Source: Forficula auricularia (taxonomy: Eukaryota; Arthropoda; Insecta; Dermaptera; Forficulidae). From it: a stretch of DNA of 64,000 nucleotides. The stretch spans positions 124,001-188,000 of the forward strand of contig JALMQS010000883.1 in NCBI GenBank assembly GCA_024734495.1, read 5' to 3'. Of the stretch, positions 1 through 11,485 are shown in pieces; positions within the stretch are counted from its first letter, which is position 1; each line of letters starts with the position of its first letter. The notes under the pieces are model-generated. The model had not been told where the DNA came from and did not search any database. It saw only the letters and a program-made list of their open reading frames with translations. The position numbers and the translations under genes were made by a program.

Positions 1-867
1 GTAAAGTAAAATTGTTTTAATGACTTCTCTGATTTTGGGTCTATGAATTACAAATTTCATTTCAATCATCCAGAAATCATTTACTGGCTGTTCTTTGTAT
101 TGTTGTTTTAAAGGAACTCATTAATATTAAATCAATTAGATTTTAATAATCCTTTGTCGTAAAGATTGTTGGCGTTTCTGTCACTGGAAATAGACTCCGA
201 ATTCAGAAATAGTCATCACTAGTTTTTTTTTTTTAGAATAGAAGAAGTGGCTAATTTTGAGTGATGTTTATTCCTGTTGGCATTTAAAAGTACTTTAACT
301 TAAAATTATGAAAAATATTCATTTCATTCGTTCATTCTCTATTTATTACTGACAAATAAATAGTTGATATCTTAAGTATTTATTTTGGAAGATATGAGTT
401 AGGAAATCATTGTTATATAATAATATGTATAACACAAATTGAAAATTTGCCATTTATTTTCAGTTTTACGTTTTTAGTGAATTTTTCCTTCTCTAGTAAA
501 TTTATTAATCCTAAATGGACGGATTCCAAGATTATATTCATGAAATGGATAAATTGTGTTAAAATGAAATTGAAATTGATTTTTCATTCATCTTCTCCAT
601 TTTGAATTATTTATTAATTTAAATGAATGTCAGGAAGTAAATATTAAATCATATAATATCTCTCTCAGTTGAAATTTACGACAATTTTTTCTTCTTGAAC
701 ATTATATACCTCGAGTTATTTAAAAACCTCCTTTCTTTCGTGTTCGCATGGAACTCACGAAATAAGCAAAAACAGACATTGCTATTAATCTAGGTTAAAG
801 AAATAGAAAATAATATATATATATATCAATTTCAGAGTTGAGGAATAAAGTTCGAAACGAAAATCAA
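1..867. other. AT-rich non-coding stretch
   Basis: I see no gene, RNA or recognisable repeat here. It contains homopolymer runs of A and T and short TA runs near 810. Confidence 0.5.
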
Positions 868-935
868 GATACCTATATACAGACAGTTTGTAGTGACACT
901 AATAATGTCCCGTTTTACTTTTGAACGAAACCCTA
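868..935 (+). repeat. 3' end of a dispersed 'cagacagac / cggaaccct' repeat
   Basis: The segment ends in a cagacag motif, a gtgacac motif and then ccgttttacttttgaacg followed by aaaccctaaaa. The same order of motifs recurs at 6046-6122 and 31676-31755. Similar repeat ends are common in arthropod genomes. I infer a truncated interspersed repeat; its class is not clear. Confidence 0.55.
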
Positions 936-1593
936 AAAGTGGCTCTGGATCTTTTATTGAGAAAATTACGAATACTTTGAAATATCAAAAGGCTTACATT
1001 TTCGGATGGCCAATTTAAACCATCATATCTCGAGCCGATAACTAACTTAGGTTTTAAAAATTTATTTTTTGAGAATTGCTATCACTCAAAACTGACAAAG
1101 ATAAATCTTTTCTGGGCTCTGGAGATCACAATACACATATTTATTGACAAAACCTGAAGTCTACTTATAAAAAATTATAGTGAACTAGTCAATTTTTAGT
1201 TATTATTTTTTTTTTGTTAAGTCAATTATATACTTTAAGTGAATGTCTCCATAGTAAAAATGTAGTATTATGTTTGTAAATTTTTAATTATTGATTAATT
1301 ATTAAGCTTGAACTAATACTAAATGATGATTATTGTTATTACTTCTAATAATTATTCAAAATTGAAAGTCAAACAATTTCGGATGGGACATCCAAATACT
1401 TTACTTAATCTATATAAGTGAAACTAAAAATTTTGCAAGCGAAAGGATAATGATGTAGCATGGTCTTCAAAGGAACTATCATCTAGAGTTGTTTTTTACC
1501 CCATATCTATACCATTAAAACGGTATATTTATTAATATAAAAATATTTTAGTATTTTTAAACTAAAATTAAGAAATTAAAAATATCTATTAGA
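936..1593. other. AT-rich non-coding stretch
   Basis: No gene or repeat structure that I can support. Confidence 0.5.
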
Positions 1594-1836
1594 TTAGTTA
1601 ATAGAGGTAAGGGTGTGTAGTTTCACAGTGAATGAAATAAAACTCAAAGAGGTTTATACAAACCTCAATATATTTCGGATTATTAGTCCATCATCGGAGT
1701 TTACAAGTTAATACATTATTAACTTGTAAACTCCTGATGATGGACTAATAATCTGAAATATATTGAGTTTGTATAAACCTCTTTTGAGTTTTATTTCATT
1801 CACTGTGAAACTACACACCCTTTACTCTATTAACTA
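1594..1836. repeat. Foldback element F1 (243 bp inverted repeat)
   Basis: Two arms of about 115 bp are near-perfect reverse complements around a short centre near 1715. Outer ends read ttagttaatagag and ctctattaactaa. Each arm holds the tgatgatggactaataatc core. The outer parts contain no coding frame. It belongs with the other foldbacks at 4.6, 18.3, 27.6, 35.0, 49.7 and 51.4 kb by shared internal layout (CTGANGA, hairpin, GAAA), not by overall sequence. Confidence 0.85.
1728..1770 (+). ncRNA. Hammerhead-like motif in F1 right arm
   Basis: AAACTC (1728-1733) pairs with GAGTTT (1765-1770) as stem I. CTGATGA is at 1734-1740, one extra base follows, then a GGA...TCT/TCC hairpin, then GAAA at 1755-1758 and a short ATATAT stretch. 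The order and the six-base stem I fit a minimal type I hammerhead with very short stem III. The extra base before stem II and the AT-only stem III argue for a degenerate copy. Function is inferred only. Confidence 0.4.
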
Positions 1837-1880
1837 ACATCATGTTTCACCTAAAACCTACACCACTTTCCATAAGTAAA

Positions 1881-2295
1881 ATCTATTAGATTGTTTAGAA
1901 AGCGTATGTTTAATTATGCAGTTTTAAGTTAAATTAAGAAATCAGATGTTAAAAAAAGAGATTTGTGAATATGTATAATAGAAAATATGTGCATATCATA
2001 TTAAGATTGATTTACCTTTAATAGACAGCAGACGCTGCCTTGCGACTTTTTCGTCACCAACTGAAGAAAGAAATAATAATTGAAAGAAACCCGTGAGCTA
2101 AGAATAGCTCAATAAGTACAAATTCTGAGATTGGATGAAGTAGCATTCAAGCAATTATTTTATGTTTTAAAAATAAGTGTAATAAATGAGGGTGAATAAT
2201 TCAATTTTATGGTACGATTTTTATTTTAATACCTAAAGGTATCATGATTAATATTCTGGCAGAGCTGTGAACCTGATAATTCTAGTAATTTCTTA
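1881..2295. other. AT-rich non-coding stretch
   Basis: No supported feature. A tgtttcacc...cctacaccac motif just before it (1844-1870) recurs elsewhere in the window. Confidence 0.5.
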
Positions 2296-2463
2296 TATCA
2301 CCTTCTACTGAAAATGAGGTGTACATGTCTTTGGAATTGTGTGGAATTATTTTGGAATTCATTAGATAATGCCCTTCATTTATTGTCTTCTACTTGGAAA
2401 TGAAAGTGAAAGTGGTTGGTGTACATTGTACACGATAATGTTAGGTCGCGGTTCATCCCTCGA
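2296..2463 (-). mobile_element. 150-bp MITE family M, copy 2
   Basis: The segment matches copies at 10046-10202 and 22546-22693: gtgtacatgtctttggaatt, a gaattcattagataatg core, a cttctacttggaaatgaaag core, and a terminal ggtcgcggttcatccctcg. Orientation is opposite to the 10 kb copy. The end near 2296 is degraded. Non-autonomous; no coding capacity. Confidence 0.75.
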
Positions 2464-2960
2464 CTGAAAATATCGAAAATTAAAAGAAAAGTATATTGAT
2501 TGTATTTTAAGGGTGTAAATTATCATATAAATAAAGTATTAAGAGAATGTTATCAATAGCAAGTTTTTGCGTTTAACTAAAGCTTCTTCAGACTTTTAAT
2601 CTTGTAATATATACTTCGTTTTACCCTGATTTTAGATAATATAATAAGTATTATTTATTTAAGCAATAGAACCGCAAAGTTAAATAATTTTATTTTTAAT
2701 CATTTTTGACTTCTAGTTCTGCAGATATAGAAATAATTTTTTGAAATTTCAATTTAAATAGATAAACTTGCTATTAAAAGTTAGTCGTCCTACACACCTA
2801 AATTCCAATTTATTGGGAAAATAAAATTATGGTTTTAAATCATGAAAATTATATTTTTACTTTTACTCTTCAATAATTTCTCTACACACATGAAATCAAG
2901 AATATTAAAAGCATCAACTTATTAAATTTCATCGCATCGGACAGAAAGAGGGTTCCTAAT
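2464..2960. other. AT-rich non-coding stretch
   Basis: Nothing supported except a weak ctgaagaagctttagttaaa motif on the minus strand around 2570-2592, which resembles the core of the foldback family. Confidence 0.45.
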
Positions 2961-3175
2961 TATAATGGATCCTAAATAAGACGGCCAAGTGTGAGTAGGA
3001 TCGCATTACAAAGATTATTATATTAGGTACATTGAAACTCTTAAAATACTTGAAATATGAAATTCGTTCTATTTCATCGTTGAACTTTTGATTTATTTTC
3101 CATAATTTTAGTTTTTAAACTTCGACAGGTACAAAAATCACCTAAAACCAGAGTTTGGAGCTCTCTCACATGGTC
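2961..3175 (+). repeat. Dispersed 'ggccaagtg' repeat, copy 1
   Basis: It begins with acggccaagtgtgagtagga and ends with ggtacaaaaatcacctaaaa followed by ggagctctc. The 30812-31130 segment has the same two anchors in the same order (ggccaaggggagtcggactc; tggtacaaaaacgatctaaa; ggggctctcata). I infer two copies of one interspersed repeat of about 215-320 bp. Confidence 0.6.
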
Positions 3176-4618
3176 ATTTTATATAGAAATGAATTTAAAA
3201 AATTTGAACTAATTATAATTACTCCGATACATTCTATGATAATTTTTTTTTTTACTTTTTCCAATGCGAAGTAGTAAAAGAGGCTGACAGAGGTCTTCAT
3301 CAATAATTACGAAATAGCTTAACTATGACTTCTTTTAACTTGGACAGAATAAAGTATATATTATAAACAATAGAATATACGAATAAGAAAAAATATTTAT
3401 TATTTTTAAGTGAATTTTTGAGTAAATTCAATATTCCAGTCGCCTGGAGGACTTCACCCATTGGTCAGCGTAAAGAATAATAATTTTTAAATTCATTTTA
3501 TCAGCCAATAGTCAATTTTTTTATCTTTTACAATCACAAGTGAAAAAATAATTGAATATTGTAGCTCTTTGTCCGATATCGAACTTGAATTTAAATTATT
3601 TTTTATTTAGAGCTTTTTAACTAATTCAATTTTTTTGCACGTATAAGAAAATTATTGAATTATAAAATATAAATAAATAACTTCACTAATTAAAATCCTC
3701 AAAATGAAGTCTGAATTTGAACTTGATTTGACGTTGGTGCGCCTGTATTTAGGCAACATATTGCTCGCAGAAGAATGAAAGCTGCGTAAGAGCTAGGCGA
3801 GTCCAGTCGTTAATAGAATGCTTCAGAGTTTATAGAATGTAAGCCATCAAATATGTATGAAAGGATAAGTTTTACAAAAGCTTTAAATAAGTCGAGAATA
3901 GAAAAGGTAGAATTCACAATATAAACATTTGAGTTTTCCAGATTTGCTGCTTTAGGGCCATTTCATTAATGTGATTTTGATTTTGCCGTTTATTGTAAAT
4001 TAAAATATATAAATTCTAACACAATTATTGCTAAATCCTGGAAGATTACAGATGATTTTTTTTCATTTTCGGAACTCAAGTTACTCGGGTCATATGTTGC
4101 CGACGCATGCGTTAGAGTTTCAATTTCATCTAAAATTGTTTACCGACTTTTTTCAAACCAAAGTAATAAATTCCATTAAATATATTAATTTATTTTCAAA
4201 TTGAGTCTTTTATTCAGTCAAGTGCAATTGACTATTATTATTTGTTTGCCCTCATTTATATTAAACCTATAAAGATATAATTTATGTTCAAGTATACGGG
4301 CATTTCTACAATAAGCTCTTAAGTAAAATAATTTGTACTCTAATAGTTAAAAAGAAATCTCTCCCTCTTCTTAGATGTTAACAAATAACATGGGCGGATG
4401 TTTTATCCGTGGCCTTTTTAAAAAATAGATACTAAATTCATTCTTTGATTGCATTAATCAATTATAGGCAAAAGTGTGCAGTTTCGGTGAATAATGCAAA
4501 ACAGACCTGATCGATTTTTTAGTATCTTTTAATATAGAAACGTAATAAAAAAAATATATAGGTATAATTTTTTTGCAACGAAATTTTCTCTGGAGAGAGA
4601 CGGACTAGTATGAAATTT
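3176..4618. other. AT-rich non-coding stretch
   Basis: No gene. A tttccaatgcgaag motif at about 3258-3272 is shared with 5140, 49036 and 55918. Confidence 0.5.
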
Positions 4619-4934
4619 TAATTGAATGTAATGGAAGGCAGCAGAGGTAGTGAGGAAAGAAAAATTAGCACATATCAAATAAGGTGTAATTTATTGAATC
4701 CTTCCTCCTTTCAAACCGACGTTTCGGAGGATTTTCCCTCCTTCTTCAGGGTTTCAAAGGGTCAATGAATCAAACAAATAAAATGTGAAACCCTGAAGAA
4801 GGAGGGAAAAATCCTCCGTAACGTCGGTTTGAAAGGAAAGGAGGAAGGATTCCAATAAATTACACCTTATTTGATAAGTGTTAATTTTTTCTTTCCTCAC
4901 TACCTCTGGGCTGCCTTACATTACATTCAATTAA
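4619..4934. repeat. Foldback element F2 (316 bp inverted repeat)
   Basis: Outer ends are taattgaatgtaatg and cattacattcaatta. Arms of about 135 bp match closely, including gcagaggtagtgaggaaag and its complement. The spacer lies at about 4760-4790. The inner arms carry the accgacgtttcggagg / cctccg-aacgtcggt motif shared with F4 at 27.6 kb. Confidence 0.9.
4708..4759 (-). ncRNA. Hammerhead-like motif in F2 left arm
   Basis: Read on the minus strand: stem I ctttgaaacc, CTGAAGA (complement of 4743-4749), one extra A, GGAGG-loop-CCTCC, GAAACGTC (ending at 4718), then ggtttgaaag. Stem I pairs 9 of 10 positions. The right arm of F2 (4793-4830, plus strand) repeats this with GAAAC changed to GTAAC, so that copy would be dead. 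Hammerhead families need CUGANGA and GAAA; both are present here. The extra A next to stem II departs from the canonical core. Confidence 0.5.
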
Positions 4935-4971
4935 TATAGATATAATTTTTTGAATAATTTTGCATTTATTA

Positions 4972-5180
4972 GCCGGAAGATCTGAAGCTTGAAAGTCCAA
5001 AATCTAAGAAGTTCTACGCTTTGGAAATACAAACATTGTAGCTTAGAAGAAACTGTCTACGACTTTTCATTCTTATTAGCGTGGATATCTGAATCCAGAC
5101 ACACAGACAGACAGTTCCATTTTATTAATATGATTTTTTTTTTCTTTATTCAATGCGAAGCAAGTATTGAAATCGAACTC
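4972..5180 (+). repeat. Dispersed repeat pair member (4.97 kb / 29.09 kb)
   Basis: The segment 4972-5060 (ccggaagatctgaagcttga, ccaaaatctaag, ctttggaaatacaaacatt) aligns with 29094-29180 in the same orientation. Both continue to a cagacagacag motif. Here a ttcaatgcgaagcaagtatt motif follows. The small open frame across it has no recognisable homology and is taken as chance. Confidence 0.55.
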
Positions 5181-6045
5181 GTGCCAAGCGCGACTTTAAA
5201 GGGTCCTTAGGTAAAGATTACGGAACCCATGGTTCCAGATAAAGTCAAAAATTGTAGTATTCAATCAGGTTAAATTTTAGCACCTGACGGGTTTGTAAAA
5301 ATTACATAGGGTCTCGTTCAGAGGACAAAAGTGCGATTTTTTCATTTAGAGTGTGATGATATTGGATGTTATCCTTTTTTTCGACGATGATTTTTTCCAC
5401 ACCGTTCAATCGATTGAGATCAAATTGAAAATCTAACATTACTTTAACAAAATGAAGCATCTGATTAGTTTTTGATACATATCGGCCTATAGACATTAGT
5501 ACCTATATTTATCCAGTACTTTTAAAAATTTTCTAAATATCTTAAAAATGGCTTTTCTAATATTGATAAAATTTAATATTCTAATTAAGTATCTTGAGGA
5601 CCACAAAAAAGGTTATATAAAGATATTAGTAAAATTATATTTTAAAGTACTTTACCTAGAGTAAGATAGTACTTTTTTTAATTCTTTAAAATTTATTCAT
5701 TTGATCGGTTTAATATACATCAAATATGTAATGTAATAAGGATATTCCTTTAGCATTAGATAAGAATTGATCGTTATTTTTTATTTTAAATCAACATGGA
5801 GATAAAATAGCCAGTGTTATGTTATTACTAATAAAGGAATAAACATATTAATATTTCAAATTATTTTGGATTAAGTCTAGCAACGATCCATTGCAGTTTA
5901 TTTAATTTTGATTCTACATAAATTTGATCCTCTCTGAAATAATCATTCAATTAATATTTTAATAGGATTTTTGATTACGGGAAAATGAATACATATTACT
6001 TGCAAATTTAAGTGTTTATCCTATTTGCTCTACGAGCAGCAATGC
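5181..6045. other. AT-rich non-coding stretch
   Basis: No supported gene or repeat. Confidence 0.5.
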
Positions 6046-6122
6046 TCTAACAGACGGACAAATAGACAGACATTGTTGCGACACTACTAGAATTCCGTTT
6101 TACTTTTTAAACGGAACCCTGA
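6046..6122 (+). repeat. 3' end of the 'cagacagac / cggaaccct' repeat
   Basis: acagacggacaaatagacag is followed by a gcgacactac motif, then ccgttttactttttaaacgg and aaccctgaaaag. This is the best-preserved of the three copies in the window (others at 868 and 31676). Confidence 0.6.
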
Positions 6123-7231
6123 AAAGGAGAAAAGTATAAGAAATGTCATTAGAACGTAGAATATAAAGATGTGCATTATTTAAAGATTTATACCATTTCT
6201 TAAATTCCATTATCTATAATTAATAGTCGGTTATTTTCCAATTAATTATTCAGAATAGATTCCATTCCATTTTACTTGAACCATTTAGATAATTAGTCAT
6301 CGATTTAGGGGTTTAAAACCTGTTGTTCATAATATAACACAAAAGGCGGGGCCCAAAAAACAACCGCTCTATAATCATCACCTGTTGATTTACGAAAAAA
6401 AGTAAAAAACACCTGGCATTCAATTAGAATGAAATTTTTAGAATTTATTTCAATGGCTATTCCAATGTTAAATCAACATTATTAAATGTTTTAATTTAGA
6501 ATTGAATTCGACTTTTAAAGATTGAACTTCTAACTGTGAGACTATTAGTTCAAGGTTCAAATAACTAGGTTTATTTTTTTTTTAATATTTAAATTGTATA
6601 TTTTCATTTTCATTCAAACACGATAATTTTCTGTTTCTACCATGAATCATGTAATAATAAAAAAATAATATAATAAATAAATAATAATTATAATTTTAGG
6701 AAATTTTTGTGGTAAAATTTGGAGGATCTGCAAAACGACTATCAAATTCAGCAATAAAGATCAAAGGATTGTTGAATTGATGGTTTGGGCCGCAACTAAT
6801 TGTCTCTCTGGCCAGTTAGGGCCCGCGGGACCTATCTTTAACATGCCTGATATAAATGTTTCATAGAATTCTTGTAATATGTAGGGATATTTATTTTTTT
6901 CATGAAGATTGAAAGTATTTTACTGATCATAAATTCTTTAATATTTTGGTACGGTTTCACTCAAAAATTCCCATTTTTTTTCTATTTTAAATAATTTATA
7001 AACATTTTAATATAAAGTTTACCAGTCCGTTACTCTCTAGAAAAATTCATGAAAAATTTTATTCGTTTAATACCCAAGATAGTTCAAGAACGAAAGCTCA
7101 TAGAAAGTTCAGTTTAAAATGTTAACACGAAATAAGATTTTATTTGAAAACATTTTCTTGCTGAGACTGGTAGAGTTAACGATTTTCAAGAGGGGTACTA
7201 TATAATATGTATCTATATGGAACTATATATA
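6123..7231. other. AT-rich stretch with a short GC-rich relic
   Basis: Mostly AT-rich with no gene. The piece 6785-6846 (gggccgcaac ... ggcccgcggg ... aacatgcctg) resembles the end of a hAT-type element like the one at 58455-59448. It is a weak, one-ended match. Confidence 0.4.
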
Positions 7232-8477
7232 TACCGGGTGAGTTTTTTTTATCTTGAGACAGTCTAATAACTCAAAAACAGTGCATTATATGAAAAAAAG
7301 TTTCAAATAAAAGTTTATTTATATCAGGGGGAAATTAAACTACGCTATTGTTTGTCGACCTAGAACAAGCTTTCATGGGTATTTCCAGGTCAAGTTCTGT
7401 TTTTTAAATGGAAACCTATATGTTTCTGTACATATTCTGAATCTACAAAAAAAAAACTGAACAGCTTTTATAAAAACTATTTATTTTATACGACATCAAA
7501 TAATAAAAAATATTAAATCAATTAGATCTCAAAGAAAAAATCTTAATAATTATTTTTAACAATGATTCAACTTAATTATCAAATAATAATGATCAAATAT
7601 TAAATAAATTAAATAAATAATTTAATAATAATTTAATAATTTTGCGACAATGAATGTTCTGTGACGTATCCAAGAGTGTATCTCAAAGTCTTCTGGATGA
7701 ATTCCAGTTCCAATTTCGTTATTTTGACCTTTTTAAGTTTCTTCATAGCCTTTAAATTTCTTGTTTTTTTTTAAACAAATTTACAACACGGTGAAATAAA
7801 GCTTGTGAGGGTGTATCCCTGTCAGTAAAACGCTCGGCATCCATTTCAATGACAGTCCCACATAACAATTCTTCCACATTCACCGCATAAATTAAGACCA
7901 TTTCAATTCTGTCTTGAACAAAAAATGCTCCATTTTTATTATGGTAATACAATAATATAACTATCTACTGGATTGATACGAGAAATAAACCTTTTTAAAC
8001 TCAAGACTTTTAAATAGTTCTATTAAGTAGAAAATAATCTCTTAAATCTGAGTATAACGAAGTTTTAATATCATTATAAACACTTATTTTCATTGTTATG
8101 ACTTTTCGATTTAATAAATATTTATTTAATAATTAATTATTTGATTATTTTTATTTGATAATTAAGTTGAATAATTGTTATAAATAATTATTAGAATTTT
8201 TTTGAGATCTAATTGATTTAATATTTTTTATTATTTTATGTCATATAAAAAATAGTTCTAATAAAAGTTGTTGAATTTTCTTTTAGATTCAGAATATGTA
8301 CAGAAACATATAGGTTTCCAGTTAAAAAACAGAACTTGACCTCGAAATACCCATGAAAGCTTGTTCTAGGTCGACAAACAATAGCGTAGTTTAATTTCCC
8401 CCTGATATAAATAAACTTTTATTTGAAACTTTTTTTGAGTTATAAGACTGTCTCAAGATAAAAAAACTCACCCGGTA
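7232..8477 (-). mobile_element. Long-TIR TA-flanked DNA transposon, copy 1 (1246 bp)
   Basis: Terminal inverted repeats start taccgggtgagtttttt and run inwards for roughly 350 bp with high identity (for example gtttgtcgacctagaacaag in both arms). Ends coincide with TA dinucleotides, as expected for the Tc1/mariner superfamily. The centre (about 7620-8100) holds a truncated transposase N-terminal fragment on the minus strand. A second copy of the same length lies at 46635-47880. The catalytic DDE domain is absent from both, so the family is non-autonomous. Superfamily assignment rests on the TA ends and the helix-turn-helix fragment. Confidence 0.85.
7752..7952 (-). pseudogene. Transposase N-terminal HTH fragment (DUF4817-like)
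   Basis: An open frame of 66 codons encodes a segment reading DRIEMVLIYAVNVEELLCG, then AERFTDRDTPSQALFHRVVN. This matches the pattern of the arthropod transposon helix-turn-helix domain in which MVxIYGE...AARLYxERxPDRxxPSxxxFxRVVxxF precedes a DDE_3-type catalytic domain. Here the frame stops soon after the domain and nothing catalytic follows. The conserved glycine of the LIYGE motif is alanine. The copy at 47155-47316 has the same fragment with its own changes (RFPDRNT kept, frame broken). Seen: the motif. Known: the family pattern. Inferred: a relic carried passively inside a non-autonomous element. Confidence 0.6.
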
Positions 8478-8479
8478 TA

Positions 8480-8509
8480 TATTTATTTATTTATTTATTT
8501 ATTTATTTG
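8480..8509. repeat. (TTTA)n microsatellite
   Basis: About seven uninterrupted ttta units directly abut the right end of the long-TIR element. Confidence 0.9.
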
Positions 8510-8635
8510 ATAGAGACAATAGTTTCAAAAGCTTAATCTTTCATATTCACTTTAAGTTGCTCGCACAGAAAATAATACATCCAATATTTTAAAGAAAAAC
8601 TGACAATGAATATCAAGCCTTTGAAACTGTGGTAG

Positions 8636-8690
8636 TTTTTAAGGAATTTGGTGTTGGTGAAACATTTTTTAAAATTATTGGTATAGTCTC
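8636..8690 (-). repeat. Dispersed repeat shared with 50380-50455
   Basis: gtttttaaggaatttggtgt followed by tggtgaaacat is the reverse complement of atgtttcacc...caccaaattccttaaaaac at 50395-50445. Related shorter matches occur at 43065. Confidence 0.6.
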
Positions 8691-8833
8691 TATCAAATAA
8701 ATTCAGATATATATTTTGAAAGAAGAAGTGATTTGATGTAAAAGTAGAATATTTATAATATTTATAAAATAGTATACTTAACTCTATTTATAATAGTTTG
8801 AGACAAAAATAATCTTACAAAAATTTAATTATA

Positions 8834-8961
8834 CAGAGAAACGACTTCCAAAAGGAAATATGCGAGGATATGGTAAAGCCCAAAGGTAGTTGTTATTCCT
8901 CAAGCATACCTTTGGGCTTCCCAATATCCTCACATATTTCCTTTTGGAAGTCGTTTCTCTG
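8834..8961. mobile_element. Foldback MITE, 128 bp, near-perfect hairpin
   Basis: Arms cagagaaacgacttccaaaa and its complement extend about 55 bp each with few mismatches around a loop at about 8890-8905. No coding capacity. Transcribed, it would form a long hairpin RNA. Confidence 0.8.
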
Positions 8962-10045
8962 GATTATAGCCATTCTAGTATTAATTATAGTTTGGGAAAA
9001 AGGTGATAATCAAATAGCTGTACCTATATTCTATAATGATAATTAGAAATATGACCTCTTTCTATTTTTCTCACTTTTTCAACTTATTTCTGAATATCGA
9101 GTACATTAACTTTAAGGCAATTATCTGTGTTTTGTAGACTACCTAAGGTCACGAAAATAGCTCTTTAGCTAAAACAAAGATCCCTACAAGTACGTTTATG
9201 GTACTTTTCATTCAACTTCTGGAAAGGACCTTTTTGATTTATCGGTGAGATAATCATAAGATATAATTCAAAAACTATACTTTTAATTCCAATATTATCC
9301 CTGTATATAAAATTATTATTCAATAATAAAGGATATTATTACTTTTTTCCACTGCCAAGCTCCATTATTGCGTCTAATTCTTTCCTTAGATTTTTTAAAA
9401 TTAAATATAAAGTTATTAATTTTAATACCTATTTTTATCTTTAAAACATTATTGTCTCTTTTTCCAGTTTATTTTTTAAATAAGCAAGTATATTTTCTAC
9501 GAAAACGATCTGAAAAGATAATCCTGTTTCATGGGTCTCTTCACTTATATTCCTGATTAAATTTTTTTATTTTTTATAAGAAATCCTTTTAAATTTCATT
9601 GTTCTAATTTCATTTAAGAGGTAAATATTTTAATTTGTATTTTTTTATTTAGTTCTTCCTCCCTAGAGGTAAATAATAAAATAAAAAATTTTAAAAAAAA
9701 GCATTTTTCATATTTAATTTTTATAGTAATCCTGTTTGTAGTTAAACAAACAAGATAATTCGTATATATTTCGCGTTACTATTGTATAATATTATTTATA
9801 TTTTAAATATATAAACATTTTTCGCTGATATATAATTTTTGATGAAGATATAAATCTGGAGTGTAATGAGCTAAGGACAGAAATTATTTTTTAAAGTTTT
9901 ATCAAACTTTATCTTGTTGATTTATTTACTATTAACTATTACGAAAATTTCAATTTTTTATAAAGAGAAAAACAAGGAGGTTGTTCTCTGCTTGATGCAT
10001 CAAGACTAAATTTCATTCAGGCTCCAGCAGAATGTTATATTCGAG
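8962..10045. other. AT-rich non-coding stretch
   Basis: A 62-codon open frame at 9368-9556 is low-complexity (Leu/Ile/Phe-rich from AT-rich DNA) and not supported as a gene. Confidence 0.5.
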
Positions 10046-10202
10046 CGAGGGTGAACCGCGACCTAAAATCGTGTACACCTACTTCCACTTCCACTTTCAT
10101 TTCCAAGTAGAAGACAATAGATGACAATAGATTATCTAATGAATTCCAAAGTAATTCCAAAGACGGCGTACACCTAATTCCAATCGCGGTTCACCTCTCG
10201 TA
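10046..10202 (+). mobile_element. 150-bp MITE family M, most complete copy
   Basis: Ends are cgagggtgaaccgcgacct and a complementary cgcggttcacctctcg. The interior carries cgtgtacacctacttccact, cttccaagtagaagac and attatctaatgaattcca. Copies in the opposite orientation lie at 2296-2463 and 22546-22693. The small complementary ends identify it as a non-autonomous DNA element; the superfamily is unclear. Confidence 0.8.
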
Positions 10203-10254
10203 TTCGAGTATTCTTAAATTGAGTAAAATTTTCTATCTGGGAAAACACGTATAT

Positions 10255-10349
10255 GTCAGAAGGATTTTGTCTTTATGATTAAGCCAATTGCCCGAAATGA
10301 AGTTTGGTACTTGGGTTCGACTCTCGAGAGGGACGACATCTTTTGAAAT
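10255..10349 (+). repeat. tRNA-derived SINE-like copy S1
   Basis: A polymerase III B-box-like sequence, gggttcgactctcgag, sits at 10312-10327, preceded by agccaattgcccgaaatgaa. The same block is at 20041-20100, 39241-39300 and (minus) 19720-19790. It starts with gtcagaagg. It is not a folded tRNA gene; no intact acceptor stem is seen. Confidence 0.65.
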
Positions 10350-10880
10350 AAAATAAAAAACATACCTAATAAAATGTTTAATATGTCCTTTAATGCTTAT
10401 ATTTAGTAATACAAAGTTCATTTATGAAATTGTGACATAAATTAATTGTCGAATTAATAGTTAATTATTTTTATCAAGTAAAAACAGATTGGAGAGACCA
10501 AATAAGTACATTTTTTAGAGTTTCTATATTATCTCTTTTTTGGGGGGAATCTCAATACCGGGAAATTTCCGTGGATATCGATTGCTCCATTTCAATAAGT
10601 GGAAAATGATTTGTTATACAAATCCAAATGGAAAATGATAATTAGAATCAAATGAAATATTGAATATTGAATATGGAAAATGGAATACTAATATATATTG
10701 TGGTGGTGGTAGTCTTTTTTTGTTGAAAATATTTATTATTATAAATACATTCTCCATGAATAAATATTTAATTAACTCGTGTAAAATGCTATTTGCAATT
10801 TAATTTAACAACAAAAAAAATAAAAGAATTATACATAAAAGAGAAAACAAGATGGGAATGAAAAAAATTAATTACTATAT
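10350..10880. other. AT-rich non-coding stretch
   Basis: No supported feature. Confidence 0.5.
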
Positions 10881-10995
10881 AGGTCGTAACGTTAATTAGT
10901 GGCGTAGAGCTATGAGTCGGAATGGGTATTGACGCCACTTGTGGATATTCCTAAATGAGTCAATGGAGTTTTAATACTAAAATTACGACCTAATT
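10881..10995. mobile_element. Possible small MITE with taggtcgtaa ends
   Basis: taggtcgtaa at the left and ttacgaccta at the right are perfect inverted repeats about 113 bp apart, flanked by TA. The interior is unlike other copies here. A single copy and a 10-bp repeat make this tentative. Confidence 0.4.
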
Positions 10996-11259
10996 GTATC
11001 AAAGCTGAGTCTCTGAATGTAATTCAAAAAAGAGCAATTATGTTAATTTTCGTACACATATACAATTATACATAATATACATATGTAATATCCAATACCC
11101 AACCCTTAAAATTTCAACTTCTCATAGGTCTACCCTGGCCTAAAATGAACCGAAAAGTGACGATAATAGCAGAGTTAGGATTTCTGAAGAAAATACGAAA
11201 AATTGTCAACTTTTGAATACGAGATATAATGGATGAGTTTTATTAAATATTCGGAGGGT

Positions 11260-11485
11260 TGATTCACCATGTCGGTAATTGAACCAGAATACCAAAAATA
11301 GTTCGAAGCGAACCGGTCGAGCGAAAATTATTCAAAGATGTAACTTTCATTATTAAAAAAATTTCGTGGCCAAGTGATTCTAAGAGAAATGAAAGTGAAA
11401 TCAAAGTGAAATCAACCCTTCTGACATATAATAAAAATCACCCTAACACCTTCGAAACAGAAGTTGACAATCTCTCGTGTTTTTT
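11260..11485. repeat. Relative of the SINE-bearing repeat at 23.4 kb
   Basis: cccttctgacatataataaa, then accct...gaaacagaagttgacaatc and tctcgtg parallels 23600-23660 (cttctgacacataattaaaa ... gataacctcttgtgatt). The left part (gtaattgaaccagaatacc) looks like a decayed minus-strand B box. Alignment is partial. Confidence 0.45.
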
